A stretch of DNA of 64,000 bases from Casuarius casuarius (Eukaryota; Chordata; Aves; Casuariiformes; Casuariidae), in NCBI GenBank assembly GCA_003342895.1, contig PTFA01000229.1, forward strand, positions 1,349,446 through 1,413,445, read 5' to 3'. Positions 1 through 11,400 of this stretch are shown one piece after another (position 1 is the stretch's first letter; every line of letters starts with the position of its first letter). The notes under the pieces are model-generated. The model did no database searches. It worked only from the letters and a program-made list of their open reading frames with translations, and was not told where the DNA came from. Position numbers and translations under genes: made by a program.

Positions 1-2891
1 ACTGCTCTAGTAGTTCTGTTTTGGTACAACTTTTTGTTCTAAATATTTTTGAAAGGCTAATTAAAATGAAGCACTGACAAAATGAAGCAGAACTAATGGT
101 GCTTTCTACTGATTGGAATTAAGGCAAATATGCTCATTACAATGCCAGTCCTTTTTCCTGTTCCTGTTGCATATTCCTTAGCATGTAAATGAAGGCACAG
201 CTTGGAGGGCGGAGTAATTCTCTCTTACCTAGCTTTTAAAAGTTTGAACAGCTTCAAATTCACGTAGATTTATAAGATACACAGTTGGGGGTCTGCCTGT
301 ATTAGTTTCTTGACAGAGGCTTTATAGAAAGTAAACAGCTGTGACTTGAAACATCTCTTTAACACTTGCTCTAAGTACAGGCTGCTGCATTCACTGTTCT
401 GTGTGATAACATCAATTGACTTAATTGAAGCCAAGATCTGGTTCAGTGTGTCTAGTCAGCAGTGCAAAGCTGTGTATCAGATTATGGTTTGCTATTAGAT
501 TAATTGGAATTTTTACTTAAACTTGATTGTAGATAAAATCTTAAATATAAAATTACCAATGGCTAAGCCTCAAGCCTGTGTAGGAGGGTTTGATTAACCT
601 TGATTTCTTGGTGAGCAGTTATTCAATGAATACTTAAAGTGAGGCTCCTCTTAGTGCTAGGAAAAGGAATACAGAAAGCAGCAAAGCTGTTTTCCCAGGC
701 CCTCCTGAAGTTCACTGAAAAAGCTTGTAATTTTTGTTCTTGTTCAAAAGTTGTCTCTCTCATACTCTGTTATTTGCATGGTGTGGTGGAGTAATTCATA
801 ATCTTGTGATGTAATGCAGATCAGCCAGTGATACCAGGACATTCTGGTTAAAAGGAATTTGTAGATTGATCTCTAGAGAAAATGATCAAATCTAGCAAGA
901 AAAAATTGAAACCAGATTACACTACCAGAATTTAGCTAAGCTCTCCCTCTTTTAAGACTGTCTTTGAACAAGCTTATGTAACTTCATGTATATTTAAACA
1001 TATCCTTTGGCAAATCTCGCACAGTGCCTTGGTAAAAGCATTTGAATGCTTGAAGGTCTCCTTATTTGAAATGATTTATTTTATCATTTCATGATACTTC
1101 TTTTCTGATTATTTGTTTCAGGGATAGGGAAAGGATTTTGGCATTGGAATTTTTGTTTTAAAGTCTGATTGCAGTCAATCTGTATTGAAAAGAAGCGGTG
1201 TCTTACTGAAGACTAAACTCCATCTGCACAGAGATCTACAGTTAGCTGACTTATACTAGCGTTTATGAAATCGGTTAAAAACTGCCTGAGGAAATCTGCA
1301 GAAGACCATAGTTTTACGTTGATACTTATGGCTAACAATAGGTTAAAAAGAACCTTTTGAGTGTGAACTGTAAAAACTCGAAATACACAATGCAAAATGC
1401 ATGTTGACTAGAGGTGACTGGCCAATAAGTGCACTTCCACCTTTTTATACATTTTTCTAACAGTAAATGGTTTAGAAAAATAGTATGTTTTTTATTCATT
1501 TTTAAGGGTTGCATGATTCTTGGGCTCTTCACTACCTTTCAGCTCAAAATCTTGTAAACTTTTCACAGTGGACACATTTATTTCTTCAGTGTTTCAGTCT
1601 TGTCCATGTCCCGCAAGAGAGGCTGGAATCTGGAGAAAATGAGGATGAAGTTACGGGAGTAAAAAGACAGAGGGTCTTAGCTGCTGAAAAACAATGGGAA
1701 TTTGAAATCAAGTGCAGTTTGTCTCTTGAATTTTCACCAGCATTTATAGCCATAACAGTTGGGCATCTTACATGTAAGCAGCACTAAAATATGGTTCTTC
1801 AATAAAAATTTGTAAAAACAAAGGCCTCTGAACAGAAAATTATGGGAGATCTTGTAATAATGGAGGAAAATGGTGTTTTGAATGAAGGCATGCGGCCTTT
1901 CATTTCCAGCCCCCATTCACTTAAGTGTGGCTGCTAATTCCAAGCATGTACTAGTGGTGGATTACATTCTGCCTTGCTGTCAAATCTTCTCTGCTGAATT
2001 TTGACTTCACCCACACTTCCTTACCAATGCGGAATGGGAACAACTGGACCCTCATCTAGCATCAATGTACCAATTAGTTTCTTAATTTGAGCTCCTTGCA
2101 ACTATTTGTTTAACAGTGCTAAGGCCACCTCAGACCCAGAGGATCTGTCTTACAAGATCTGTAATCCTATATATAGCTTTTTAAAATTATCACTGAAATG
2201 TAGATTATAGGCAGTGCTTGAAACTTGAAGCATGATTTCTGTGAATGTGGACCGTCTGTCTGGAGATATAGGCAAGTGATGAGTTTATCAAGCTCAGATG
2301 GCCTAAAAGTTGCTTTATAAAATCTTGCTCTAAAAGAACTACAACAAAAATGGCTATTTGCAGGTTTGTCAGAAAGCTATTAAATATACTTCCAATGTTG
2401 AAGGAACTGTTAATTGCTAAAGCAACTAAAGAAAGAGGCAGCAGAAACTTGAATTGGGACCAAAGTATGAGGACTTCCATCGACACAGAAATTGTGAACA
2501 GAAACATTACTCCAGCCCAGCTTTGTCTGATTAGTTCACTGGGTATTAGGGAGGAAAAAATAATAAAAAAGCCCTTCTGTAAGACTTTTCATGTGTCTGG
2601 CTTTCTTGTTAATGAGGTCTGGATGTACGTTCATAGCTTAAGATGTTGCCTTGCTGTCCTGTGGCCAGTACTGTAATTGCTTTCAAGCACAGTTTTGAAA
2701 TACCATCCTTGTCATCGAAAAACTTCAATTAATGCCAAAAGAGAACCATAGCAATAAGTGTTTAAAACCTGCAAATCTCAGTCTTTTCAGCTACTCAAAG
2801 GGCAGTAAAAGTCAAGGAAGAGGTTAATAAATAAAATAACTCTTTCTTTAATGCAGAAGGTAGGGTATTCCTAAACATCTGTACTTTGCAG

Positions 2892-3106
2892 TTAAGATAT
2901 GACCATGAGTGCTCTGCTCTGTCAGCTGAATGACTACAAACCAGATCTGACTGGGAAATTTTCTGTGCCTGCACTGGCCGCAGTAATGCTGTTTCTGAAT
3001 GAATCTTTCCTTGAGGTGGTGGTGCTGTCTGAGCTTCATTTTGCTATGTACCTTAGTGCAGAAGGCCTTGTGGATGCTGGAGTGACCTTGGTATCCCTAG
3101 AGCCAG
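2892..3106 (+). other. Exon-like open segment inside the intron (candidate only)
   Basis: The segment lies between an AG at 2890-2891 (upstream tract ctgtactttgcag, moderate) and a donor of the form CAG|GTATGC at 3107. It contains an ATG at 2905 in good context (ACCATG) and stays open through the donor; the frame finally stops at 3127-3129. The predicted peptide is hydrophobic in its middle (FSVPALAAVMLFL) and resembles nothing I can name. A TAA at 2893-2895 lies in the same frame, so any coding use must begin at the ATGs at 2899 or 2905. It is richer in G+C than its surroundings. It may be an alternative first coding exon, an exon of a non-coding RNA, an old pseudogene piece, or chance. Confidence 0.22.
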
Positions 3107-3854
3107 GTATGCTCTTACTTTGTGTCTGAAGCAAGCTGTAGCAGTGCTAGGACTAGACAGAGACAGTACTTCTGTATGTTTCCATTTAAACAGATATGCT
3201 ATAATCCATATTGCTTTGCTATTTGTTGTTTTGTAGAAGACAGCTGTCTGACTAGGATACTTAATTCAGTAGTTGTTGAATTCACAGCTGTGTAGTAGCT
3301 TCTGTCAGACAAAGACATCACTAAGGACGTTGACTGCTACATGTCTTGACTCTGTTTTGTGAACTAACCAGGATAGGGGGCATATGGTTTGGTTTGCTTA
3401 ATGAAGCAAGCTTCCCTCTTTCTCATGGTTTTTAACATTGACTCTAAATACTTGTTTACAGCTTAGCTGTCAAAGGATGTCTTCCCATGTCTCTCACTCT
3501 CTAGTGAGAACTGGGCTGGGCCCAAGGTGACCAGTGGTCTCTTTACCACAACCTGTGACACTCACCTCACTGAGATATGAAAACCTAGTCGGCAGCATAC
3601 CTGTGCAGTTTGTTAACTTCGCTGGATACTTGACTGGGGCAGAAAAGTGTTCATTATAACCAACTGAAAGGGATTTTATTGAGTCTGTAAACTACCTCAC
3701 ATGTGCAGCTTCAAAAGACGTAAACAACTCAACTTAGTTTTAACAAATCCAGAAATAGAATTAATTGGTCAGTTAATTCATAAATATTGTGTAATGTTCA
3801 GGCAGTGAGTCCTTGTGGCTTTCCACATGAGGATGAGCATGTGGAATAAAATGT

Positions 3855-3924
3855 GGTTGAGGATTCCGCCCTCAAAGTTGCTCCGAAGGTTGAGGATTCC
3901 CCCCTCAAAGTTGCTCTGAAGGTT
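3855..3924. repeat. 33-base tandem duplication, two copies
   Basis: Copy 1 is 3855-3887 and copy 2 is 3888-3920, followed by the first four bases of a third unit. The copies differ at two positions (3868 versus 3901, 3884 versus 3917). The unit begins ggttgaggattcc and contains ctcaaagttgctc. Its length is a multiple of three, so it appears as a repeated peptide (SNFEGGILN) in a short minus-strand frame, but nothing else suggests that frame is coding. It is a recent local duplication. Confidence 0.93.
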
Positions 3925-4056
3925 TTCTTCCTTTCCTAAAAGGAAGTAAGAAGAGGATGCCATAGAATATATATTTTATGTATATGTATAGAGTGTATTC
4001 TATGTCTATATATTCCAGTATAGAATATGCTAAAGTTAACTACTGTGTTTTTTTAG

Positions 4057-4178
4057 ACTATGCAACTTCTCCCAGAGCTTCCGTAAGTATGGAGAGGACA
4101 ATGACAGGCACAGCCATGCAACGCAGTACTCGGCGTCTAATCCTTCTCCTCCGTCCCCGCCAGCCTGGCAATTCTTAA
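4057..4178 (+). other. CpG-rich exon-like island (candidate exon or retrocopy fragment)
   Basis: A strong-looking acceptor (gtgtttttttag) ends at 4056. The next 120 bases are distinctly GC- and CpG-rich compared with the AT-rich flanks: six CpG dinucleotides lie between 4082 and 4159. Two plus-strand frames are open. One ends at a stop at 4176-4178, almost where the GC-rich character stops. The other runs on to about 4255 and reads with a charged then Ser/Pro-rich character (FRKYGEDNDRHSH, later SNPSPPSPP). An internal GTAAGT at 4083 could be a donor, which would make a 26-base microexon. I do not recognise the peptide. Possible explanations are an unannotated alternative terminal exon, a processed-pseudogene fragment, or a conserved regulatory element. 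Confidence 0.3.
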
Positions 4179-7100
4179 TGTTTATGGCTTGTCATGGGAA
4201 GAATACAACATGTTTGTTGAGTAACAGGAAACACAAACTAGCTAAGTGGCTATGAAAAGTTATCTGAACGTTACGTTTGCTGTGCTGTAAAATACACTCC
4301 TCGCAATACTGTATGGCCTTGCTGGGTGCTGTGCCAGGTGAAGTGAAAGCATTTGGTGCCAGTAAAGCAGTGCTAAATTGCTGTTTAACTGTTGAAAGGT
4401 TCAGGTTCTATAAACACTCTATTGGCTTAATTTATAATTTTATTCACTATTATTAGATACCAGATGTGTTCATAACTAAAACATTTCCAGAAGGAGAGTT
4501 ATCTTACTACATTGCTGCTTTGACTGTGCCCTCTGTATATGAAGGAGATACACATCCAAGAATCACGGTGTAACAAATGAGTTGAGCATTTTCAAGCTCT
4601 CATGTTTTGACCCCACAGTAGGAAAAAAAAAAGAAAAGCTCTGCTTCTTTCCATTTTTCTATCTGTATTATATATATTTTTTTCTGCCTTCCATCAGTCT
4701 CCCAATGGATTAAAGGAATGTTCTGTTTGAAATAATTGCGTTGCTTCTTGTAACTAAGATATGTTCTTATAAGGCATGGCAGATGCTCAACACAAATAAG
4801 ACAGTACTCTCTTAATAGTGTTTGCTAGAAAGGTGGTGTTCAGTTTATAAAACTTCAAATTCAGGGCCTGACTGCCCCAGTAATTGAGTGGCTAGAAAGA
4901 CCAGTCCTAACTACAAGAAAGTGTGACACATTTTTATGTAAACAAAAGTAGGACCTGTGCCAGTTTTCTACCTGTGCAGAAAACTAACAAAGTGAATAGT
5001 TACAGTCCCTTCTGGGAGAGGACTAACAAATAAATTTGGAAGAGTGCCTAGAGAATGCCTCTTGCAACCAAATCACAAACCCTGAGTTTGTTCTCTAAGT
5101 TTGGCTGCTAATAAACACCATTTTCTGTGTTGGACAAAGCCAAAAATATGTGTAGATAAAAGAATGGTAGTGCAGTGCTTTTTATGTAGTTTGGTACTGA
5201 AGAATCCTTTCCTTGATCAGGAAGGTCTTCTAAATAACAGAATTTGGATGGATCAGTGCAAAAACATGACAACTTTGGGAAGTCATGTAGGGAGGGAGTC
5301 CTTGCAAGTTTGGACTTGGACTGTGCTAGGCTTCACGAAACTGTACAATTAGGAGAAGAGCACACATGAAGCCAGGGGGATAGCGCCTTCACAGGGCTAC
5401 TTCAGCCACTGCAATCGTTAATTGATTAGATTAACCATACATCTTAGGAGGATTTTCCCTTGCACTGAAATATTTTCATCACAAGTGGTGTCCTGTGGCG
5501 TGTTCACAGCGTTATGCAGTTTGTAGGAAAAAGCTCTAGGTCCTGCAAGAGCAAAGGAGAAAGCCTCTCTGCAAGAGAAGAGCAGTAATACTGGCATGCC
5601 AAAACAACACTGATTTGATTCAACATCAAATGCCAGTGGACTTGATGCACTCCTGCTTTCGTAGTGCCTGGTGTTAGTTGTCTGTCACTGGAACAGCAGG
5701 GTAGAGCTGCAGCTGGTGTTTGCCCCACAGGCAAACCGTTAGGTACCAAGAGCTGGTTGTGCATTCACCAGTGTGGAACGGCAGTCCTGTTTCGGAAGAA
5801 AAATAATCGTGACCCAGACAACAATAGGATGTTTGGGGCTTTCTTTTTGCTTGGTTTTTTTTTTCTCTCCTCCACTTTTGTTTATTTGTGCTCAGTTGCA
5901 GTTTAATGACAATATTACTTCAAAAGAGCACTTCTAGGGTACTACCCTGCTTCTCTTGTTCAGTCTGACTCTGTTATGGCCCAGATTTCCTTGTCTAGTT
6001 CTTCTCTTCCCAGGTTACTCTGAAAATTGACAAAGGTCATATTTGTCATTTCCTAGTCATCTTTATGCAAGTCATGCACCTTTATTTCTGCTCCACAGCT
6101 AGTTTACAACCAGTATTTCCTCGACAGAAAGAATTAAAGTAACCAATTATCCTGATTGCTTCCCCTTCTACTCGTGCCACTGGAAAGTGTGCTTGATAGT
6201 AGTGATTAATATTCTGTGCTGAACCACAATAAAACCACAGTGTCCCAGTAGTCTGCTATATAGAAATCTTTGCTAAGAGGCTTTTGTATTAAAAGAACAA
6301 TATGACAGGAGCAAAAAATTGTGTAGGAGAAGCTGAGATCCACACCAGGCAGGATGGCTAATGCTTATTAATCAGAGGAGGAATCAAATAATGTGGAAGG
6401 ACTGGTGTACGGAGTGCCTGTTTTTGCCCTGGAAGTTTGTAGTTCATGATTGATTTCTGCTTCTGCCTTCTGTGTAGGATTTCTGTTTGTTTAATTTTTA
6501 GTAAATACTTTCACTTTGCCTGGGCAATCATGTCTTCATGACCTGCAGAATGGATTGCTTTGGTGTGTTTATGTAAGAGTGTACATATGGAAAATGCCCC
6601 AAACTGCAGCTGGTATAGACTGCAGCAACTTAGTTAGACTTATTGGCCAAATTCAGTGTTTCAGCTTGCTAGAAATGGCACTAGCTTCCTGTTTGCTTCT
6701 AGATTTTTAACCTTGAGATCCAGATGCAGGTTGGCTGCTAGCTGATTCTTTCTCAGTGGGTGAGAAAGAGCTAAACTATTTGTGTATATCTGGAAGTTTA
6801 CAAGAGTATTTTTTGGTTGAAAGGCTTGAAATAGGCAAGTTAGTTTCTTTGTATCTGAAAGATCTCAAATTTGTTAGTACATTGATGGGCACAAAGCCTG
6901 TGTATGGATAGTACCTTGACAGGATGGTGATGACACCGGTGGGGAGGTCTGGATAAAGCTTTCATTAAAAATAAAAATACCCTACTCCTCATGAATCTGA
7001 AAAATATCCAACTTCTAATAGTCCCCACAGGTTTTTTTGTTTTTTAAAAAAACCTTTGTTTGATAAGATGCTGGGTGTTTTCATTCACTGAGTTTGAAAA

Positions 7101-7320
7101 CATTTTTTTTTAGCATGGAAACATTATTTTCTTACCTTTTTCACAGAGAAAGTAGTGATCAGCATATCACTTTGTAACTCTTCATTAAAGCAGTGCTGGC
7201 GGAAGATAAGAAAATTATAATTACAAGGTTGGCTTGAAGCTCCTCTTTATTCTTGTTCAGTTAAACCTTCAATAACTAGGATGGGAGTTTGCTGTTAGCA
7301 AAGATTAGGTTGTTAGAGTT

Positions 7321-7360
7321 TAAAAAAAAAAACAAAAAAACAACAAAAAAACCCCCACAC
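7321..7360. repeat. A-rich low-complexity tract
   Basis: This is an adenine-rich run interrupted by single C residues, ending in a short C5 and CACAC. It looks like simple-sequence expansion. I see no recognisable SINE body next to it, so I do not call it a retroposon tail. Confidence 0.8.
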
Positions 7361-8406
7361 TTTTAACAGGCTCATCTGCAGGGCCACAGAATTATTACAA
7401 ACAGAATTCCACTTTGAACTCTGGGGAGGTTCAGACAAAGATTTGAATTTTTTGAATCTCATGCATCTCTAGTGGTATTATGAAACTAGACTTGAATTTT
7501 GAGTGTTCAGATTTGTCCCCAGTATTAACATTGTCATGTCTCAGTTCTGACATGAATAAAACAAGCGCCTTTTTTTTGGCCTTTTAAAAAAATTAAGAAG
7601 TTGAGGTTCACTCTTCTGTAGGTAAAAGCAACATTTTCACACTTTGGATATATCTGTAAGCAAAACCTGTGATCTTTCACTTCTTTAGTTCCATGCTTTA
7701 GAGCATACTTACACAGTGTTAATATTTAAACCTATTAGGTTTAGAGTGATGAGCAGGGCTGGAGTCCTCATTCACCTAGCCTAATTCAGAAACGAACAGA
7801 TATTTTCTCCAGTATTTCAACATGCCTTTTTAAGAGCATGTTTAGGTCAAGACAGACTTAATGTAATGCAGTGAGTTAAGCCTGCTATATATAAAATCCA
7901 CTGAAATAAATCTAGATATGCTGTTGAGCCACAGTGCTGTCCAGTGTTAGTAGGGAAGCAACGTACAGTCTGTGTTTTGGCTGAACCCGAATGCATCCCG
8001 ACAATTTTGTGACGGACCATCTACCATAACGCTTTTTGACACCAGCAACCATTTCTTGCTGCTGCATATTGACCTGAATGCTTGCAGTAGTATTATCCTG
8101 TCTGTCAATGTATGTGGGTCCATATTATGGATTTTTCTGGACATTTTCACCTCTGTCATAGGAGATGTATTTGTAAAGTTAGATGTTGCTTTTAGAATAG
8201 CGCTGTGTGATATTTAGAAATGTTCATAAAAATCTTAATACTGGATTAGAAGCTTTCTGCTCTTCTCAAACCACTACAGTTCCTCACCTCTACCTTTCAT
8301 GTTCATTCAACTGGGCTTTAAAATAATCAGTAGCTTCCTTTTATATTTACTCATCTTTTTGATGCTGGATGTTCATCACTCTGAATTCTGTGGTCCTTCA
8401 GTATTT

Positions 8407-8427
8407 TAAGAGCTAATTTAGCTCTTA
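8407..8427. other. Perfect hairpin, 10-base arms with one central base
   Basis: The left arm TAAGAGCTAA (8407-8416) and the right arm TTAGCTCTTA (8418-8427) are exact reverse complements around a single T. The hairpin ends seven bases before the G26 homopolymer. No protein-binding role can be assigned from sequence. Confidence 0.95.
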
Positions 8428-8434
8428 CCTTTTC

Positions 8435-8460
8435 GGGGGGGGGGGGGGGGGGGGGGGGGG
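8435..8460. repeat. G26 homopolymer
   Basis: Twenty-six consecutive G residues, preceded by C and followed by aggcgg. A run this long can form G-quadruplexes and is prone to slippage and to sequencing error, so the true length is uncertain. Confidence 0.95.
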
Positions 8461-11400
8461 AGGCGGTGAAGAAATAAGGACTTAGTTAACTAGCCTTTAT
8501 TCTTCCCCACTGCTTGTTTTTTGATGTATAGCATGTTTCTCTCCAATGGTAGCCATCATGGATATTTAAACAAAAAGCAAAAACAAAAGAAGTGAAATGA
8601 TTTTTCCCTGAGAATTTTGTATTATACTTCTGCATACAGGATACTTCAAACAGTATAATGTTAAAACCAAAATAAGCTTTTTGTACCCTGCTGAAGGAAT
8701 TATTTGTCCAAATCATTCAAATGTTGCTATGTATTAATGGAAATGGCAGACCACCCACATATAATTGCCAGAAAAGGATCATGTAACTGCCAGGGAGGAG
8801 GAAGGGCCTTGAGATCCACCTTTTGATTACAGAAATAATACATTTGCACAACTTGCTGGTGTTGATGGTGTGCATTTTCTTGTCACGTCTGAAGGGGATC
8901 AATTAGTATGTATAAAATTAATACATTAAAATAGGGTGGTGAAAGGGAAATGTGAATCACTAGTATTGTAATTTATTATACCAGAACATAACCATACTGA
9001 CACAGTATTTTGTTCATATATTTGCAAAAAAAGTCTGTGAAACCTGTTTGTTGAAAGATTCTCACTGCTCACTGAGCTAACTTGCTGTCTCATCAGGTTG
9101 CTCTGCCTCATGATTATTTTGGAAGTGGCTCAGATTTGACCTACCCACTTCCTCACTTTAAAGAGTGTTTTGTGATTTTTCTAGGTGCTTTTTCTTTCTC
9201 TGGCATTAGGTAGGGTTCTGTTTATAGAAAGAGAAACTTTTACTGGCTTACGTTTTTTTCTTTACTGTCTCTCCTCCCTAGTTAAAAAGCACTGTTCTCA
9301 AAGCTGTTATGCTGTTACCAAGTTTTACAGAAGGACCTGTAGAAATATTTGTCATAAGCATTCAGTGCAGGGTTGCTTTGGCAGTGCAGCAGATTGAAAA
9401 GACATCATGGTCAGGCTAGAGCCTCTCCAAACTGACAAGGTCAAGGGGGCAGACAGAAACTGAAGACTTAATGACTGCTCATTTTCAGCAGGGATTTAGG
9501 TGGTTGTGGTGAATGCTGCCTAAAAATCTACTATGAGGTTTTTAACTAATTTGGAGTCTTCAAGAGGAATGAGATGTTAAAAGGCAAAAATGAAAGCTAC
9601 CTACAATAAATCCAGTTTCCCTTGCAGTGTATTCTTAAATCATTTTCCTATTATAAATAATCTCCTTTGCAAAAGAAGGCAACAAGTAAATTTAAGACTG
9701 CTTCTGTGACTTGCCAAAATGTTTTTATCATGAGTCATTACAGAAGTGCAGCTGAGAAAGGCCAGTGTAATTTGCTCAAGAGATCAGCAAACTGCAACTA
9801 CAAATCAACTATAGATCCCCTAAATGTAGCTTTTGTATATGCTCCCTCATTCTGGGAAGGTTATCATAAGCCTAAAACAAAAGTGAAAGAAATAAGAGAA
9901 GTGTCTCAACAATACACTGTAATACAAACCTATGCTGAAAGGAAACTGAAGTGCAAAAAAGCTATTGATCTAGGTATTTTCTCTATTGACTTAATTTACA
10001 GGAAGTGTCTGTTTTACATAAGTCAGTGTGAGGTAAATCACCCAGGGCATACTAGCCCCATTAGTAACCCAGGTTGCTGCTCCCATTGCATATGCATATT
10101 AAGAAGCTGATGAAATGAGAGTGCTCACAGTGTCAAGTTGATTGGGTTAGCATGAATTACTGCAAAGCATGAATTAATGTAAGTCAGTTGACTTTGCAGC
10201 AGAGTGGATGTGGGGCATTCCTGCAATCGGCTGCAGTGTCGCTCGTATGTGGAGGATCCCTTCTAGCTAAGGACAGTTAATTAACCTGTGTTCTTGCCCT
10301 CTGTCATGTGAACACCCTGGCTTTTTGACAGTTGATGCTGAAGATTGTGTTCATATTCAGAAGTCAGACTGGGCACTCTGCTTTTTCATCTTGATCCTGA
10401 AATGTCATTGCCTGGAGTGGCTTAATTATTTAAAGAAAACAATGCAAACATTCTGATGGAATGGGACAGTTCTGGAGTAGGCAGTATATTTAAACTCATG
10501 CACATGCTTATGTACTGATTAAACTAAGATGGAGCTTATACACAGCCTATTCTTCTTACACTCAGCATCCTGTAGTTTTAAGGAGAAGAGTTTTGACTCT
10601 TCATCTATCATTTGCAGATTTGTTTTGTTTTGAACAAGTGTAAAATGGGAGCAAAAGTATTTCTTTATTCTGTGGTGTTGAGTTACTCTGAGCCCATTAA
10701 CCTGCAAGTGATGCTTTTCATGCTTTATGGTAGTTGCTTAATAAACAAAGCATATTTGTGTGACCACACTGATCTCTGTTATAAGTAGTTAGCTCAGTGA
10801 CTTCAATCAAGTTATGCTTGCATTCACATGCTTTGAATTTGGCACTTTAAGTCAGTCACTTAAGGTCTGTTTAGTGTGTTGTGTGTATTCTGTCACAGAG
10901 CTGGTTGATGGTGTTTCACTGGTGAGTATTATATGCTGTTTGTAGTTGCTCACTAGGTCTTGATTTGATAAGACTAAATTTCCTCAAATAATTCCACATT
11001 GCCAGTGACTGTTTATTTTATTTTTCACACTTTCACCTCCCTACTTGGAAAGAATTTTTTTTAGCTACTTTTTAAATTGTTGCTCAACTTTTGTAATAGG
11101 AAAAGTGATACTAGGAAAAAAATGGAGTAAACTTAGCTTTCTCAAGAAACATACTTCTCACAATTCAAAACAAATAATATTGGACATTGTTTATTAAAGT
11201 TATTTTGTTACATCTGGGATGAATTCATGGAATTCATTATTCTATGGAAAACTCTGGTAATCTGCCTTTAAAACAATGGAATGGGGAGATAGGAATAGGT
11301 GAGTGACCGTAAAGCTGCATAACACTAAATAATGTGGGAAATAGAAGAAATAGCATGAGAAAATGGAAAGCTGTCTGTCTGACACACCCTAGAAAAAGGA

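Noticed and set aside
9667..10110. Longest open frame in the window, 147 codons, plus strand
   Set aside because: No recognisable domain, lysine- and serine-rich mixed composition, no splice or promoter context, and a length within what chance allows for 64 kb of this base composition. The listed start is not an obvious ATG in good context.
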